Positions 35,514 through 44,633 are shown, counted from the first letter of the stretch. The stretch: DNA of 64,000 nt from Autumnicola tepida (GCF_031846485.1 NZ_JAVRHQ010000005.1:62001-126000); one strand, 5' to 3'. The notes: a model not told the origin generated them from the sequence alone. Program-made: numbers and translations.

Positions 35514-35762
35514 ATGGCAAATCACAAGTCATCGTTAAAGAGAATCCGTAGTAATGAGGCTAAGCGTCTTAGAAACCGCTACCAACACAAAACTACAAGG
35601 AATGCGATTAAAAAACTGAAGGAAGCCGGGAAGGAAGAAGCTGAAACTTTATTGCCTTCTGTGATTTCTATGGTAGACAAATTAGCAAAGAAAAATATTA
35701 TTCACGATAATAAAGCCTCTAACCTTAAGTCAAAATTGACTAAGCACGTAGCAGCGCTTTAA
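35514..35762 (+). CDS. rpsT: RpsT, 30S ribosomal protein S20
   Basis: An 82-residue basic protein with the S20 pattern: MANHKSSLKRIRSNEAKRLR, then a helical domain with VDKLAKKNIIHDNKASNLKSKL. It binds the 5' domain of 16S rRNA. It follows the tRNA-Glu pair by 30 bases and has its own terminator. Confidence 0.96.
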   Translation: MANHKSSLKRIRSNEAKRLRNRYQHKTTRNAIKKLKEAGKEEAETLLPSVISMVDKLAKKNIIHDNKASNLKSKLTKHVAAL

Positions 35763-35788
35763 TATACAACAGTGTTCAATTTATAGGA

Positions 35789-35822
35789 AAATGCTTTCTG
35801 TGAAAACAGGAGGCATTTTTTA
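35789..35822 (+). terminator. Terminator after rpsT
   Basis: A hairpin with outer stem AAATGC/GCATTT and inner stem CTGT/ACAG (G-T wobbles between) around GAAA, ending in six T. Confidence 0.83.
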
Positions 35823-35836
35823 TTTGTTGTTTTTTT

Positions 35837-36751
35837 CTAGAATACAGAGACGCCGGTAAGGGTTGTTAATCGTTCCAGGGCTTTCATGCCCAATTCGGAA
35901 TTGCCTTTTTCATTAAGGATCGGGCTCCATACTGCTACCGAATAACGCTCTGGATGAATTGCCACAATCCCGCCGCCTACGCCACTTTTGCCGGGCAGCC
36001 CCACTTCAAAACTAAATTCGCCAGCTTCATCATAGAATCCGCAGGTTTGCATTAAGGCGTTTATACGCTTTACGACTTCCGGCCTCATAATTTCTTCGCC
36101 GGTTTCAAGGATCCTGCCTTTATTTGCAAAAATCATGAAAGCTTTGGCTAATTGCCTGCAGGACATGGCAAGGGAACATTGATGAAAATAAAAATCTACA
36201 ATAGGCTCTACTTCACATTTAATATTGCCCAGGGCCTTCATATAATTTACCAGGGCAATATTGCGAAATCCCGTAGATTTTTCTGAAGAAGCCACTGTAT
36301 TGTCGTAGTTGATATCTGAATCACCGGTTATTTTCCGCACAAAAGCAAGCAGTTCTTCCTTGGGATTTTTCAGATGGTCTACCAGTATGTCTGAAATTAC
36401 CAACGCACCTGCATTGATAAAAGGGTTACGGGGAATCCCGTTTTCCTGTTCCAGCTGCGTAAGCGAATTAAAAGGATTTCCTGAAGGTTCCACATCTACC
36501 CGGTCCCAAAGGTCTTCTCCCATTATGTTCATAGCCATACAAAGCGTAAAAACCTTGGAAATACTTTGAATGGAAAATTTTTCCTCGCTGTCTCCAAAGC
36601 CGTAATGGCGGTTTTCCCCGCAGTACAAGTGCATTCCAAATTTTCTGGGATCGATTTTGGCCAATTCCGGGATGTAGGAAGCGACTTTGCCCCCAACATC
36701 ACGATAGTTCATGTCACTGTGAATGGTATTGAGAATATTCTGGTAATCCAT
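35837..36751 (-). CDS. glsA: Glutaminase (GlsA-type)
   Basis: A serine-dependent beta-lactamase-fold glutaminase (Gln to Glu plus ammonia). The catalytic SxxK motif is SIQSISKVFTL. Further conserved blocks are EPSGNPFNSL, RNPFINAGALV and the later GLPGKSGVGGGIVA. 304 residues is standard. Such enzymes have been linked to acid resistance and nitrogen supply. Only two bases separate it from pepE upstream, so the two form an operon. Confidence 0.95.
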   Translation of the reverse strand: MDYQNILNTIHSDMNYRDVGGKVASYIPELAKIDPRKFGMHLYCGENRHYGFGDSEEKFSIQSISKVFTLCMAMNIMGEDLWDRVDVEPSGNPFNSLTQLEQENGIPRNPFINAGALVISDILVDHLKNPKEELLAFVRKITGDSDINYDNTVASSEKSTGFRNIALVNYMKALGNIKCEVEPIVDFYFHQCSLAMSCRQLAKAFMIFANKGRILETGEEIMRPEVVKRINALMQTCGFYDEAGEFSFEVGLPGKSGVGGGIVAIHPERYSVAVWSPILNEKGNSELGMKALERLTTLTGVSVF

Positions 36752-36753
36752 AA

Positions 36754-37461
36754 TTAATTCAAATGGGAGAGGTCGCTCCCTGTGTCTGTTTCGTAAGGTA
36801 CTTTTTCCTTTTCAAAAATTCTGGCAGACAGCTTTCCTTTTAACGATATTTTATTATCGGCAATTTGTAGCCAGCTTCCTTCCCGCAATCCTACCACTGG
36901 TGGTGAATTTAAATTATGAAATTCTTTAATTCTCGTTTCCCGGGTTTCTCCTTTATGAGTAGAATTACTATCGGGATCTAAATAGTGAGGGTTTATATTA
37001 AAAGGGATGATCCCCAGGGTTTTAAAACTTGGAGGATATATTATGGGCATGTCATTGGTGGTTTGCATGCTAAGTCCTGCAATATTGGTCCCTGCGCTGG
37101 TGCCAAGATAAGCCGCGCCATGCAGAATACTTTCCCTTAGAGGTTGCATAAGTTTATTCCTGTAGAGTTCAGAAACCAGTAAAAAAGTATTGCCGCCACC
37201 TGTAAAAATTCCGCCGGTATTTCTTAATGCCTCTTCAGGGGTGGAAAACTCATGTATACCCTTCAACTGCAATCCGGCTTTTTCAAATGCTTCAGCGGCT
37301 TTCGCTGTATATTCATCATGTGTTAATCCCCCGGGACGGGCAAAGGGAATAAAGATTACTTCAGAAATGTTTTTGTACAATTCTTTTATCTCCGGAATAA
37401 GATATTGCAGGTAATCTTCTCCATGCAAAGTAGAAGTGCTCGCTAAGATAGCATTAATCAT
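36754..37461 (-). CDS. pepE: PepE, dipeptidase E (alpha-aspartyl dipeptidase, S51)
   Basis: Cytoplasmic peptidase cleaving Asp-X dipeptides. The nucleophile elbow is LGTSAGTNIAG, with upstream IFIPFARPGG and FTGGGNTFLLV and the later NPHYLDP, all in the S51 pattern. 235 residues matches E. coli PepE. Operon with glutaminase: together they would release acidic amino acids, a link inferred from adjacency only. Confidence 0.94.
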   Translation of the reverse strand: MINAILASTSTLHGEDYLQYLIPEIKELYKNISEVIFIPFARPGGLTHDEYTAKAAEAFEKAGLQLKGIHEFSTPEEALRNTGGIFTGGGNTFLLVSELYRNKLMQPLRESILHGAAYLGTSAGTNIAGLSMQTTNDMPIIYPPSFKTLGIIPFNINPHYLDPDSNSTHKGETRETRIKEFHNLNSPPVVGLREGSWLQIADNKISLKGKLSARIFEKEKVPYETDTGSDLSHLN

Positions 37462-37631
37462 AAAATATGTTTTTGTAAAAGTAGCGAATTAGGTTTTTTA
37501 ACAAAAATTTCCTCTTGCTGAAGCCTTTGGTAAGGAAGATAATTGTTTCTTTATTATCTTCAATAATATTTTTTTAAAATTCCGCAGATTAAGAGAAGGT
37601 CCATTGGAAAAATCTGCGCCTAAAGTATATA

Positions 37632-38432
37632 ATGAATAAATTTTCTTTCTTTCTATCTCTTTTTGTTTTTTTCGGTATTGCTCTTAACGGTTTTGCCCAG
37701 GCACCGCGAGAAATAATAAATGGCAGCGTACTGGTCCCGCCGGGTGATGAGGTAGGAGGAATTACGATTTTTAATAAAAATGCCGGTCGTGGTACTGCGA
37801 CCAATGCAGAAGGTGATTTTGCGATTTTGGCAAGGCGGGGAGATAGTTTAATTTTTTCAGCGGTGCAGTTTGAAGCTTTTACTATTGTAATGTCTGAACA
37901 TCTTGCTGAACTGGGCACCATGACGGTTAACCTGAACCGGGCAGTAAATGACCTGCCAGAAGTAAGGCTTTCGGACCTAAGCGGGATTGTGGAAGTGGAT
38001 GTGAATCGAATTCGTACTATGGATACCCGCATGAATATGGTTTCTAATATAGAAATGCGCAATCTGGCGAGTATGCCCCAACGGTATAAAGCCAATTATG
38101 TACGTAATGATGCAATGGGGAATAAAACTGCAAGTGATTTCCAGGGGCTTAATTTTGTAAACATTTTTAAATCTGTTTTTGGTCTTTTTGGTGAAAAAGA
38201 GGAAAAATCCAGGAAGCTTTCCAGGGAAGAACTGGCAGATGAATTATTCTACAAAATGGGAGAAAATTTTTATGTAGAATCTTTAAATCTAGAGAGAGCA
38301 CATACGAGCAGCTTCATTTTTTACGTTATTGATAATGGTTTTACCCAGCAAATGCTTGAGAACAGTAATGAGCTGGAAATTATGCAGTACCTTTTTGAAC
38401 AAAAAGAGATGTATAGCCACCAACCACAATAA
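37632..38432 (+). CDS. Secreted carboxypeptidase-regulatory-like protein, paralog A
   Basis: A 266-residue secreted protein (signal residues 1-22, ending GFAQ). After the signal comes a ~80-residue beta-sandwich of the CarboxypepD-regulatory-like type: INGSVLVP, GITIFNKNAGRGTATNAEGDF, ARRGDSLIFSAVQFEAF. A linker (LPEVRLSDLSG) leads to a helical C-terminal half with a Lys/Arg-rich patch. It is the most divergent of three tandem relatives (38453, 39247). Such domains in TonB-dependent receptors are N-terminal plugs, but these proteins have no barrel. No Cys or known catalytic motif is visible. Confidence 0.8.
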   Translation: MNKFSFFLSLFVFFGIALNGFAQAPREIINGSVLVPPGDEVGGITIFNKNAGRGTATNAEGDFAILARRGDSLIFSAVQFEAFTIVMSEHLAELGTMTVNLNRAVNDLPEVRLSDLSGIVEVDVNRIRTMDTRMNMVSNIEMRNLASMPQRYKANYVRNDAMGNKTASDFQGLNFVNIFKSVFGLFGEKEEKSRKLSREELADELFYKMGENFYVESLNLERAHTSSFIFYVIDNGFTQQMLENSNELEIMQYLFEQKEMYSHQPQ

Positions 38433-38452
38433 TCTGTCAATCAACCATTTTT

Positions 38453-39238
38453 ATGCTGAAAAATTTACTTTTAGCCTTCCTTTTTATTTCTTCATTTTCA
38501 GCATTTTCACAGGACCCCGTTCAGCTTAAAGGAAAAATTATTAATGATTCTTTGCAAGGTGCTTTTATTAATATAATCAATAAGACCCTGAAAACGGGAA
38601 CTATAAATTCTTCTTCAGGAGAATTCCAGATAAAGGTAAGGGAAAATGATACGCTGCTGTTCTCGTCTATTCAGTATGAAAAACTGGAAATAGCCGTAAC
38701 TCCTTTGTTGATGGAATCTGGATATCTGGAGGTAAAACTTATCCCGGGTGTAAATGTACTGGACGAGGTTAAAATCAGTAATATCACCCTGAGCGGAGAT
38801 TTGGGCGCCGACATCGGCAGTATGGATAATTATACTATCTCAGATTTTGGAATTCCTAATTTGAATCGGGAGCCTATTACGGCGGCAGAGCGTCGGCTGC
38901 ACACGGCCTCTTCATGGAATCCTGGCTTTACGGGCAGTGGTGGCGCCGTAGGTTTGGATCCATTGCTAAATGCCATTTCCGGCAGGACGAAGAAGCTGAA
39001 AAAAATTGTGGCAAATGAGAAACTGCAGGGGCTGGTAGAGCAGGGAATCGCAGCTTTTCCTGTGAATTTCTTTGTGAAAGACCTTAAAATTCCGGAGGAG
39101 CAAATAGTGAATTTCGTCTACTATTGCGCCGAAAACCATCAGTTAAAGTATTTGCTGAAAGATGAAAAGAGACTGGACCTGCTGGAATTTTATCAAAAAT
39201 ATGCCGTGGAATTTCTCAAATTGCGCGCTTCAGAATAA
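38453..39238 (+). CDS. Secreted carboxypeptidase-regulatory-like protein, paralog B
   Basis: 261 residues, signal ending AFSQ. It shares with paralog C (39247) the blocks G-x-I-x-NDSL, FINIINK, TGTINS, DTL-x-FS-x-IQY-x-KLE, LDEVKISNI and YYCAE. A Gly/Ser-rich linker (NPGFTGSGGAVG) precedes a helical C-terminal half. It begins 20 bases after paralog A and ends 8 bases before paralog C, so the three are one transcription unit. Role unknown. Confidence 0.82.
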   Translation: MLKNLLLAFLFISSFSAFSQDPVQLKGKIINDSLQGAFINIINKTLKTGTINSSSGEFQIKVRENDTLLFSSIQYEKLEIAVTPLLMESGYLEVKLIPGVNVLDEVKISNITLSGDLGADIGSMDNYTISDFGIPNLNREPITAAERRLHTASSWNPGFTGSGGAVGLDPLLNAISGRTKKLKKIVANEKLQGLVEQGIAAFPVNFFVKDLKIPEEQIVNFVYYCAENHQLKYLLKDEKRLDLLEFYQKYAVEFLKLRASE

Positions 39239-39246
39239 AATAAAGT

Positions 39247-40056
39247 ATGAAGGAATTTTTCGGTTTGATCACTACTTCTAAAGTTCGGCTATTTCTATTC
39301 AGAAATTTCAAAACCTTTTTTGTTGGCTTTCTGTTTCTGTTTCCTGTTCTCATGTATGGCCAGGAAAGTATCCTGCTTGAGGGGAAAATCCTTAACGATT
39401 CGCTGGATGGCAGCTTTATTAACATTATCAATAAAAATACCGGTACGGGAACCATAAATTCAGCTTCTGGAAATTTTTCCATCAGGGTGCGAAAAGGGGA
39501 TACGCTCGAATTTTCTGCCATACAATACAAAAAGCTGGAAGTGGTGATTACAGCCCTTACTTTTGAAGCCGCTTACCTCGAAGTTGAACTCCTGCCGGGC
39601 CTCACCGAACTGGACGAAGTTAAAATCAGCAACATTTCCCTTACAGGAAACCTAGCCGGGGATATAGGTGATATTGAGGTGAATGAGGTGCCAAATTATG
39701 GTTTAAAAAGACGTAATGTAAGGGAGAGAACGCTTAGCGAAAGAAAAATGACAGTTTATGGAGGTAGCCCTGTAGATTTGTTATTAGGCCACCTGAACGG
39801 GGAGATAAAAATGCTGAAAAAGCTGAGGGAAAATGAAAAACTGTACGCCCTCGTAGAGAAGGCGAGGGATATCGCCCCCGCCTCTTATTATCTCGAAGAA
39901 TTGAATTTAAAGGAATCCATGATCATGAACTATCTTTATTATTGTGCTGAAACTTATAGCCTGAAACCCTATCTTGAAGAGGGGATGGAACTGGAATTTA
40001 TGCAGTTCTTGAAAAAACATGCCAGCGAATTCCTGGATCTTCAGGATTTGGACTGA
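39247..40056 (+). CDS. Secreted carboxypeptidase-regulatory-like protein, paralog C
   Basis: 269 residues. The N-terminus is long for a signal peptide (about 40 residues, hydrophobic core FFVGFLFLFPVLMYGQ), which hints that the true start might be a little downstream. The beta domain is close to paralog B (IINDSL/ILNDSL, FINIINK, LDEVKISNI) while the middle is replaced by a basic RRNVRERTLSERK. The C-terminal helices end with YYCAETYSLKPYL, matching YYCAENHQLKYLL in B. It is followed 30 bases later by the DUF6702-like gene. Confidence 0.82.
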   Translation: MKEFFGLITTSKVRLFLFRNFKTFFVGFLFLFPVLMYGQESILLEGKILNDSLDGSFINIINKNTGTGTINSASGNFSIRVRKGDTLEFSAIQYKKLEVVITALTFEAAYLEVELLPGLTELDEVKISNISLTGNLAGDIGDIEVNEVPNYGLKRRNVRERTLSERKMTVYGGSPVDLLLGHLNGEIKMLKKLRENEKLYALVEKARDIAPASYYLEELNLKESMIMNYLYYCAETYSLKPYLEEGMELEFMQFLKKHASEFLDLQDLD

Positions 40057-40085
40057 AGTTTGATTAGCTTTACCCAAAAAACTGA

Positions 40086-40592
40086 ATGAAGAAATTTGCA
40101 GTCCTCCTTACTTGCTTTTTAGCGTTCTCTTCTTTTTCTGCTGAAAAGCATAAATTTTATGTTAGTGTTACTGAAATAGCTTACAAAGAAGATCCAGGAA
40201 CTTTCCAGATTATCAGCAGGGTTTTTATTGATGATATTCAAAAAGTTCTGAACAAAAGATACGGCACTCATCTTAGCCTTTCTCACGAGAAGGAAGAGGG
40301 GAATGTTAAGGAGACAATCGCAAAATATCTTGCCCAAAAACTTCAAATTTCTGTAGACGGAAAAGAACTGGAACTTCATTACCTGGGCAAAGAATATGAG
40401 GAGGACCAGCTGGTGCTTTACATAGAAGTGGAAGGCGTGCCTCCTTTTCATCAGGTTACCGTAACTAATGCAATTTTGACCGACCTCTACAGTGAGCAGA
40501 AAAACGTGGTGCATGTAGAGGTGGGAGATGAGATTAAAAGTCTCTTACTCGAACTTGACAGGGAGATGGGGACTATAAATTTCCAGGATTAA
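40086..40592 (+). CDS. Secreted DUF6702-like protein
   Basis: A 168-residue secreted protein (signal residues 1-19) beginning its mature part with HKFYVSVTEIAY, which fits the DUF6702 family that flanks M1 peptidases in Flavobacteriaceae. Further features are FIDDIQKVLN and a C-terminal LLELDREMGTINF. No catalytic residue is apparent. It is directly upstream of the M1 peptidase (57 bases) and downstream of the three paralogs, all on the + strand. Confidence 0.78.
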   Translation: MKKFAVLLTCFLAFSSFSAEKHKFYVSVTEIAYKEDPGTFQIISRVFIDDIQKVLNKRYGTHLSLSHEKEEGNVKETIAKYLAQKLQISVDGKELELHYLGKEYEEDQLVLYIEVEGVPPFHQVTVTNAILTDLYSEQKNVVHVEVGDEIKSLLLELDREMGTINFQD

Positions 40593-40648
40593 TTTTCAGA
40601 AAAAAGGAAATTGGTTACTTTTAGCAATCTTTAATTAAATCTTACTTA

Positions 40649-42964
40649 ATGAAAACAACAAAATTAGTGTGTTCGGCGCTTTTTATGTTCTTGTTTGCCG
40701 GAGTTTACGCCCAGGATAACGGGGAGGAAACCCAGCAACAGGAACGACAGGAAGGTCATACGAACGAGAACAAATTCCGGCAAATGTATATGGAGTTTGC
40801 CACTCCAAATCAATATAGAACTGCTTCGGGTGCTCCGGGGCCGGCATATTATCAAAATCAGGCAGATTATAAGATAGATGTGGTGCTTGATGATGAGAAC
40901 ACCATGTTGTCTGGAGAGGAAACTATCACTTATCATAACAACTCTCCCCAGGAACTGGAATATTTGTGGGTGCAGTTAGATCAAAATATCAGGGAGAAGA
41001 ATTCTCCTGCTCTGCAAAGAGATAGCGAAGGTCTTTCACCTGTAGCCACTCCATCAAGATTTTCAGAGAGATATCTTAAGAAACCCTTTGATGGCGGGTT
41101 CAATATCATGGAAGTGTCTAAAGATGGTAATGCGCTAAAATATACCATCAATCAAACCATGATGCGTATAGATTTGCCGCAGCCATTGAAATCTGGAGAA
41201 GATTACAGCTTTAGCATTAAATGGAATTATAACATCAATAACCACGTGACTAACCGTGCACGTTCAGGATACGAATATTTTCCTGAAGATGATAACCGGG
41301 CATATGTAATTGCCCAATTCTTTCCACGAATGGCCGTTTATAACGATGTGGAAGGATGGCAGAATATGCAGTTTTGGGGAAGCGGGGAATTTGCCCTTCC
41401 TTTTGGTTCTTATGATGTGAATATTACTGTACCTGCAGACCATGTTATGGAGGCTACAGGTGAACTTCAAAACCGCAAAGAAGTATATTCAAGAGAAATG
41501 ATGAGGCGATATGAAGAAGCCAGAAATTCTTATGACAAGCCTGTGCTTATTGTTACTCCTGAAGAAGCTGAAAAAGCAGAAAATGGATCTACAAACAAAA
41601 CAAAGACATGGCACTATAAAGCCGATATGGTTCGTGATTTCGCATTTTCCACATCTAGAAAATTTATCCTGGACATGATGGCTACAGATGTAATGGGCAA
41701 AAAGGTTATGGCTGTTTCCCTGTATCCAAAAGAAGGAAACCCACTTTGGGAACAATGGTCCACCAGGGTGGTTGCGAGTACTTTAAAAAGTTATTCCAAC
41801 CATACTTTCCAATATCCTTACCACAAAGCAGTTTCAGTAAATGCGAAGAACCAGGGAATGGAATACCCGATGATCTGCTGGAATTATGGCCGCCCCGATG
41901 AAAATGGCAATTATAGCGATCGTGTTAAGTTTGGGATGATGAGCGTGATCATCCACGAAGTTGGACATAACTTTTTCCCAATGATCGTGAACAGTGATGA
42001 GCGCCAGTGGGGCTGGATGGACGAAGGTATAAATACTTTTGTGCAGTACATGGCAGAGCAGGAATTTGGAGAACGGTATCCTGAGGCAATCGCGCCACAG
42101 GAAAATTATCCTTCCAGAAGGGGCCAGCCGCATAAAATTGTACCTTATATGAAAGGCAATCAGGAATTTATCGCGCCCATTATGTCTAATCCCGAAGAAG
42201 TTTACCAGTTAGGGAACAATGCCTATGGAAAACCGGCAACAGCTTTAAATATTCTGCGTGAAACTGTGATGGGGCGTGAACTTTTTGATTATGCTTTCAG
42301 CACTTACGCACACAGGTGGATGTTTAAACATCCTACCCCGGAGGATTTCTTCAGGACTATGGAAGACGCTTCGGCTATAGACCTGGACTGGTTCTGGAGA
42401 GGCTGGTTCTATTCTACAGATAATGTAGATCTCGGTATTAAGGAAGTAAACAAATATTATATTACAGATACTCCTACTGAAGCAGGTAAAGAAATGCTGG
42501 AGCGTTATTATAATGCTTCTCCTTCAGAAGTAGAGGCCCTTTATGTTGTAAAGGAAGACGACCCAGAGTTTAGCAAGGACCTGAAGGAGAAAAGCATGCT
42601 GGAGAGTTCTTCTACCCTTCAGGAGTTTGTTATGGATAACTTTAGCGAGGAAGAAAGAAAAAACCTTAATGCTCCTAAGTATTTCTACCAGGTAACTTTT
42701 GAAAAGCCGGGAGGTTTGATAATGCCACTTATTGTAGAGATTACTTATGCTGATGGGACTTCAGAAAAAATCACTTATCCTGTTCAAATCTGGAGAAAGA
42801 ATAATGCTGAAGTTAGCAAAGTTATTCCAAGCAGTAGGGAAATTACAAAAATTGTGATAGATCCCGATTTGGAAACAGCAGATGTAGATCTTAGCAATAA
42901 TGCCTGGCCAAAAGATGAAACCAAAAATCAATTTGAAGAATTTAAAGCCAGTGCAGAAGACTAA
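40649..42964 (+). CDS. Secreted M1 family metallopeptidase
   Basis: A 771-residue gluzincin aminopeptidase-like protein. The signal peptide ends YAQ (about residue 22). The zinc motif HEVGH is at residues 436-440, and the third ligand Glu459 sits exactly 18 residues further in WGWMDEGIN. The N-terminal beta domain has the M1-type YHNNSPQELEYLWVQLDQN. It is longer than a minimal M1 peptidase, with a C-terminal beta domain. No GAMEN exopeptidase motif is evident, so endo- or exopeptidase activity cannot be decided. A hairpin terminator follows. Confidence 0.9.
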   Translation: MKTTKLVCSALFMFLFAGVYAQDNGEETQQQERQEGHTNENKFRQMYMEFATPNQYRTASGAPGPAYYQNQADYKIDVVLDDENTMLSGEETITYHNNSPQELEYLWVQLDQNIREKNSPALQRDSEGLSPVATPSRFSERYLKKPFDGGFNIMEVSKDGNALKYTINQTMMRIDLPQPLKSGEDYSFSIKWNYNINNHVTNRARSGYEYFPEDDNRAYVIAQFFPRMAVYNDVEGWQNMQFWGSGEFALPFGSYDVNITVPADHVMEATGELQNRKEVYSREMMRRYEEARNSYDKPVLIVTPEEAEKAENGSTNKTKTWHYKADMVRDFAFSTSRKFILDMMATDVMGKKVMAVSLYPKEGNPLWEQWSTRVVASTLKSYSNHTFQYPYHKAVSVNAKNQGMEYPMICWNYGRPDENGNYSDRVKFGMMSVIIHEVGHNFFPMIVNSDERQWGWMDEGINTFVQYMAEQEFGERYPEAIAPQENYPSRRGQPHKIVPYMKGNQEFIAPIMSNPEEVYQLGNNAYGKPATALNILRETVMGRELFDYAFSTYAHRWMFKHPTPEDFFRTMEDASAIDLDWFWRGWFYSTDNVDLGIKEVNKYYITDTPTEAGKEMLERYYNASPSEVEALYVVKEDDPEFSKDLKEKSMLESSSTLQEFVMDNFSEEERKNLNAPKYFYQVTFEKPGGLIMPLIVEITYADGTSEKITYPVQIWRKNNAEVSKVIPSSREITKIVIDPDLETADVDLSNNAWPKDETKNQFEEFKASAED

Positions 42965-42973
42965 AAATAATTT

Positions 42974-43004
42974 AAGCCGACTTTAACGAGTCGGCTTCTT
43001 TTTT
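42974..43004 (+). terminator. Terminator after the M1 peptidase
   Basis: A perfect nine-base stem AAGCCGACT/AGTCGGCTT (42974-42982 and 42989-42997) with a TTAACG loop, followed by CTTTTTT. Confidence 0.9.
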
Positions 43005-43019
43005 CGTGATATTTGTATT

Positions 43020-43027
43020 TATATTTG
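43020..43027 (+). promoter_or_regulatory. -7 promoter box for tatA, near-leaderless
   Basis: TATATTTG fits TAnnTTTG and ends eight bases before the tatA ATG at 43035, so the transcript would begin at or next to the start codon. Confidence 0.6.
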
Positions 43028-43034
43028 TTGTGTT

Positions 43035-43316
43035 ATGTTGATACTTCCATTATTCATCAGCGGAGCTGAAATTGCCTTTATAATGTTTATTCTGGTAATG
43101 GTATTTGGAGCTGATAAAATTCCGGAAATTGCCCGAGGCCTTGGGCAGGGAATGAAAACACTCCGCAATGCATCTAACGATATCAAGAGTGAAATTCAGC
43201 GAAGCGCTGAAAAACAGGGCATAGATAAAAATCTGTCCAAAGACATCAAAGGGGAGATTGATAAGGTGAAAGAGGATATAGATGAAATAACCGGATCGGT
43301 AAAGCGTAGATTTTAA
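43035..43316 (+). CDS. tatA: TatA/TatB-type twin-arginine translocase subunit
   Basis: A 93-residue single-span protein: hydrophobic helix at residues 9-24, then the hinge FGADKIPEIARGLGQGMK that defines TatA-type proteins, then an amphipathic and charged region rich in Lys/Asp/Glu. It is the pore component of the Tat pathway. This links to the Tat-type signal on the S66 peptidase at 11297. No tatC is visible in the window. PAP2 phosphatase follows 13 bases later. Confidence 0.92.
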   Translation: MLILPLFISGAEIAFIMFILVMVFGADKIPEIARGLGQGMKTLRNASNDIKSEIQRSAEKQGIDKNLSKDIKGEIDKVKEDIDEITGSVKRRF

Positions 43317-43329
43317 TCCGCTTTTATAG

Positions 43330-43890
43330 ATGTTGGAACAATTAAAACAGTGGGATAGGGAATTATTTATTTATTTGAACAGTCTGGGAGTTGAGTCTTA
43401 TGATGATTTCTGGATCTTTGTTACCCAACCCGAACACTGGATTCCACTTCATATCTTATTTTTCGCATTGTTCTTCCTTTCTTTTCATTGGAGAAAGGCT
43501 GTTTTAACCTCACTTTTCCTGCTTGCCGCAGTTTTTACCACCTGGGGATTCACAAATGTTGTAAAGGGGATAGCGCTTAGGTTGCGTCCTAATAATACTC
43601 CGGACCTGGTGGAGGTTATTCGTATTTTACAGGAACCCACTAACTACAGTTTTTTTTCGGGGCATGCTTCTACTTCTTTTGCAGCAGTAACTTTTATTGT
43701 TTTAGCCCTAAAAGAGAAATCCAACTGGATCTTCCTGGCCTACATCTGGCCTATAATTTTTGTACTCAGTAGGATATTTGTGGGCGTACATTATCCCGGC
43801 GACATTTTAGTTGGAGCTCTGGTAGGGGTAATTATGGCGCATATTTTCTTCTGGCTCTACCAAAAATCGGGTAAACGTTTTTATATCTAG
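43330..43890 (+). CDS. PAP2 family phosphatase
   Basis: A membrane-bound PAP2 acid phosphatase of 186 residues, with about five TM helices. The three-part active site is present: KGIALRLRP (KX6RP), FFSGHAS (SGH) and SRIFVGVHYPGD (SRX5HX3D). Family members dephosphorylate undecaprenyl diphosphate, phosphatidate or lipid A; a role as undecaprenyl-diphosphate phosphatase is plausible but not proved. Cotranscribed with tatA (13-base gap). Confidence 0.92.
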   Translation: MLEQLKQWDRELFIYLNSLGVESYDDFWIFVTQPEHWIPLHILFFALFFLSFHWRKAVLTSLFLLAAVFTTWGFTNVVKGIALRLRPNNTPDLVEVIRILQEPTNYSFFSGHASTSFAAVTFIVLALKEKSNWIFLAYIWPIIFVLSRIFVGVHYPGDILVGALVGVIMAHIFFWLYQKSGKRFYI

Positions 43891-43898
43891 TATTCTGT

Positions 43899-44540
43899 TT
43901 ATTTTCTTCTGCTTAAGGTAAGGCCATCCCTTATAGGTAAAATAACAGTTTCAATACGTTCATCTGTGGCCAGCATTTTATTATACTTCAACAAAGCCAT
44001 TGTAGATTCATCATCTGGTTTTATATCTTTCACAACCTTTCCGCTCCAAAGAACATTATCAGAAAGAATAACACCTCCGGGATTAAGTTTCTCTATAATT
44101 ATTTCGAAATATGCAGGATAATTGGGTTTATCGGCATCTATAAAAATCAGGTCGAAATTATCCTCAATCTCCGGGATGATTTCTACAGCATTTCCCAGGT
44201 ACTGTTTTATTTTCTCCCGGTATGGCGAGGCATCAAAATATTTTTTCTGAAAATCGAAAAGCTCTTCATTTATATCTATAGTATGTAAAATGCCATTTTC
44301 GGGAAGTCCTTCCGCAAGGCTTAAAGCGGAATATCCTGTATAGGTCCCTATTTCTAAAATGCATTGAGCCCTAATGATTTTGGACAAAAGGCTAAGTACC
44401 CTTCCCTGGTAATGGCCGCTAAGCATACGGGGTTGTAGAATTTTTTGATGTGTTTCCCGGTTAAGTTTAGCTAAAAATTCCGGCTCTTTTTGGGAATGTT
44501 GCGTTATATATTCTTCTATATCCCGAGGTAGAAAATCCAT
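43899..44540 (-). CDS. SAM-dependent O-methyltransferase (COMT-like, class I)
   Basis: A 213-residue Rossmann-fold methyltransferase of the bacterial catechol-O-methyltransferase-like family. Motif I is CILEIGTYTGYSAL, with the metal-binding FIDADKPNYPAYF and LSDNVLWSGKV, characteristic of this family. Substrate unknown; candidates are small catechols. It converges on the PAP2 gene (8-base gap) and is divergent from kynureninase. Confidence 0.92.
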   Translation of the reverse strand: MDFLPRDIEEYITQHSQKEPEFLAKLNRETHQKILQPRMLSGHYQGRVLSLLSKIIRAQCILEIGTYTGYSALSLAEGLPENGILHTIDINEELFDFQKKYFDASPYREKIKQYLGNAVEIIPEIEDNFDLIFIDADKPNYPAYFEIIIEKLNPGGVILSDNVLWSGKVVKDIKPDDESTMALLKYNKMLATDERIETVILPIRDGLTLSRRK

Positions 44541-44633
44541 AAGATCATTTTTTACAAAGCTACGTAAATTGGTTCTGCAATTTCAATGGCTAATTTATTC
44601 CTGAAATTGTATTTTTACCGAAAACCGCACAAT

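Noticed and set aside
40086..40592. DUF6702-like gene as a T9SS component
   Set aside because: No similarity to Por/Gld proteins that I can see; only adjacency to an exported peptidase.
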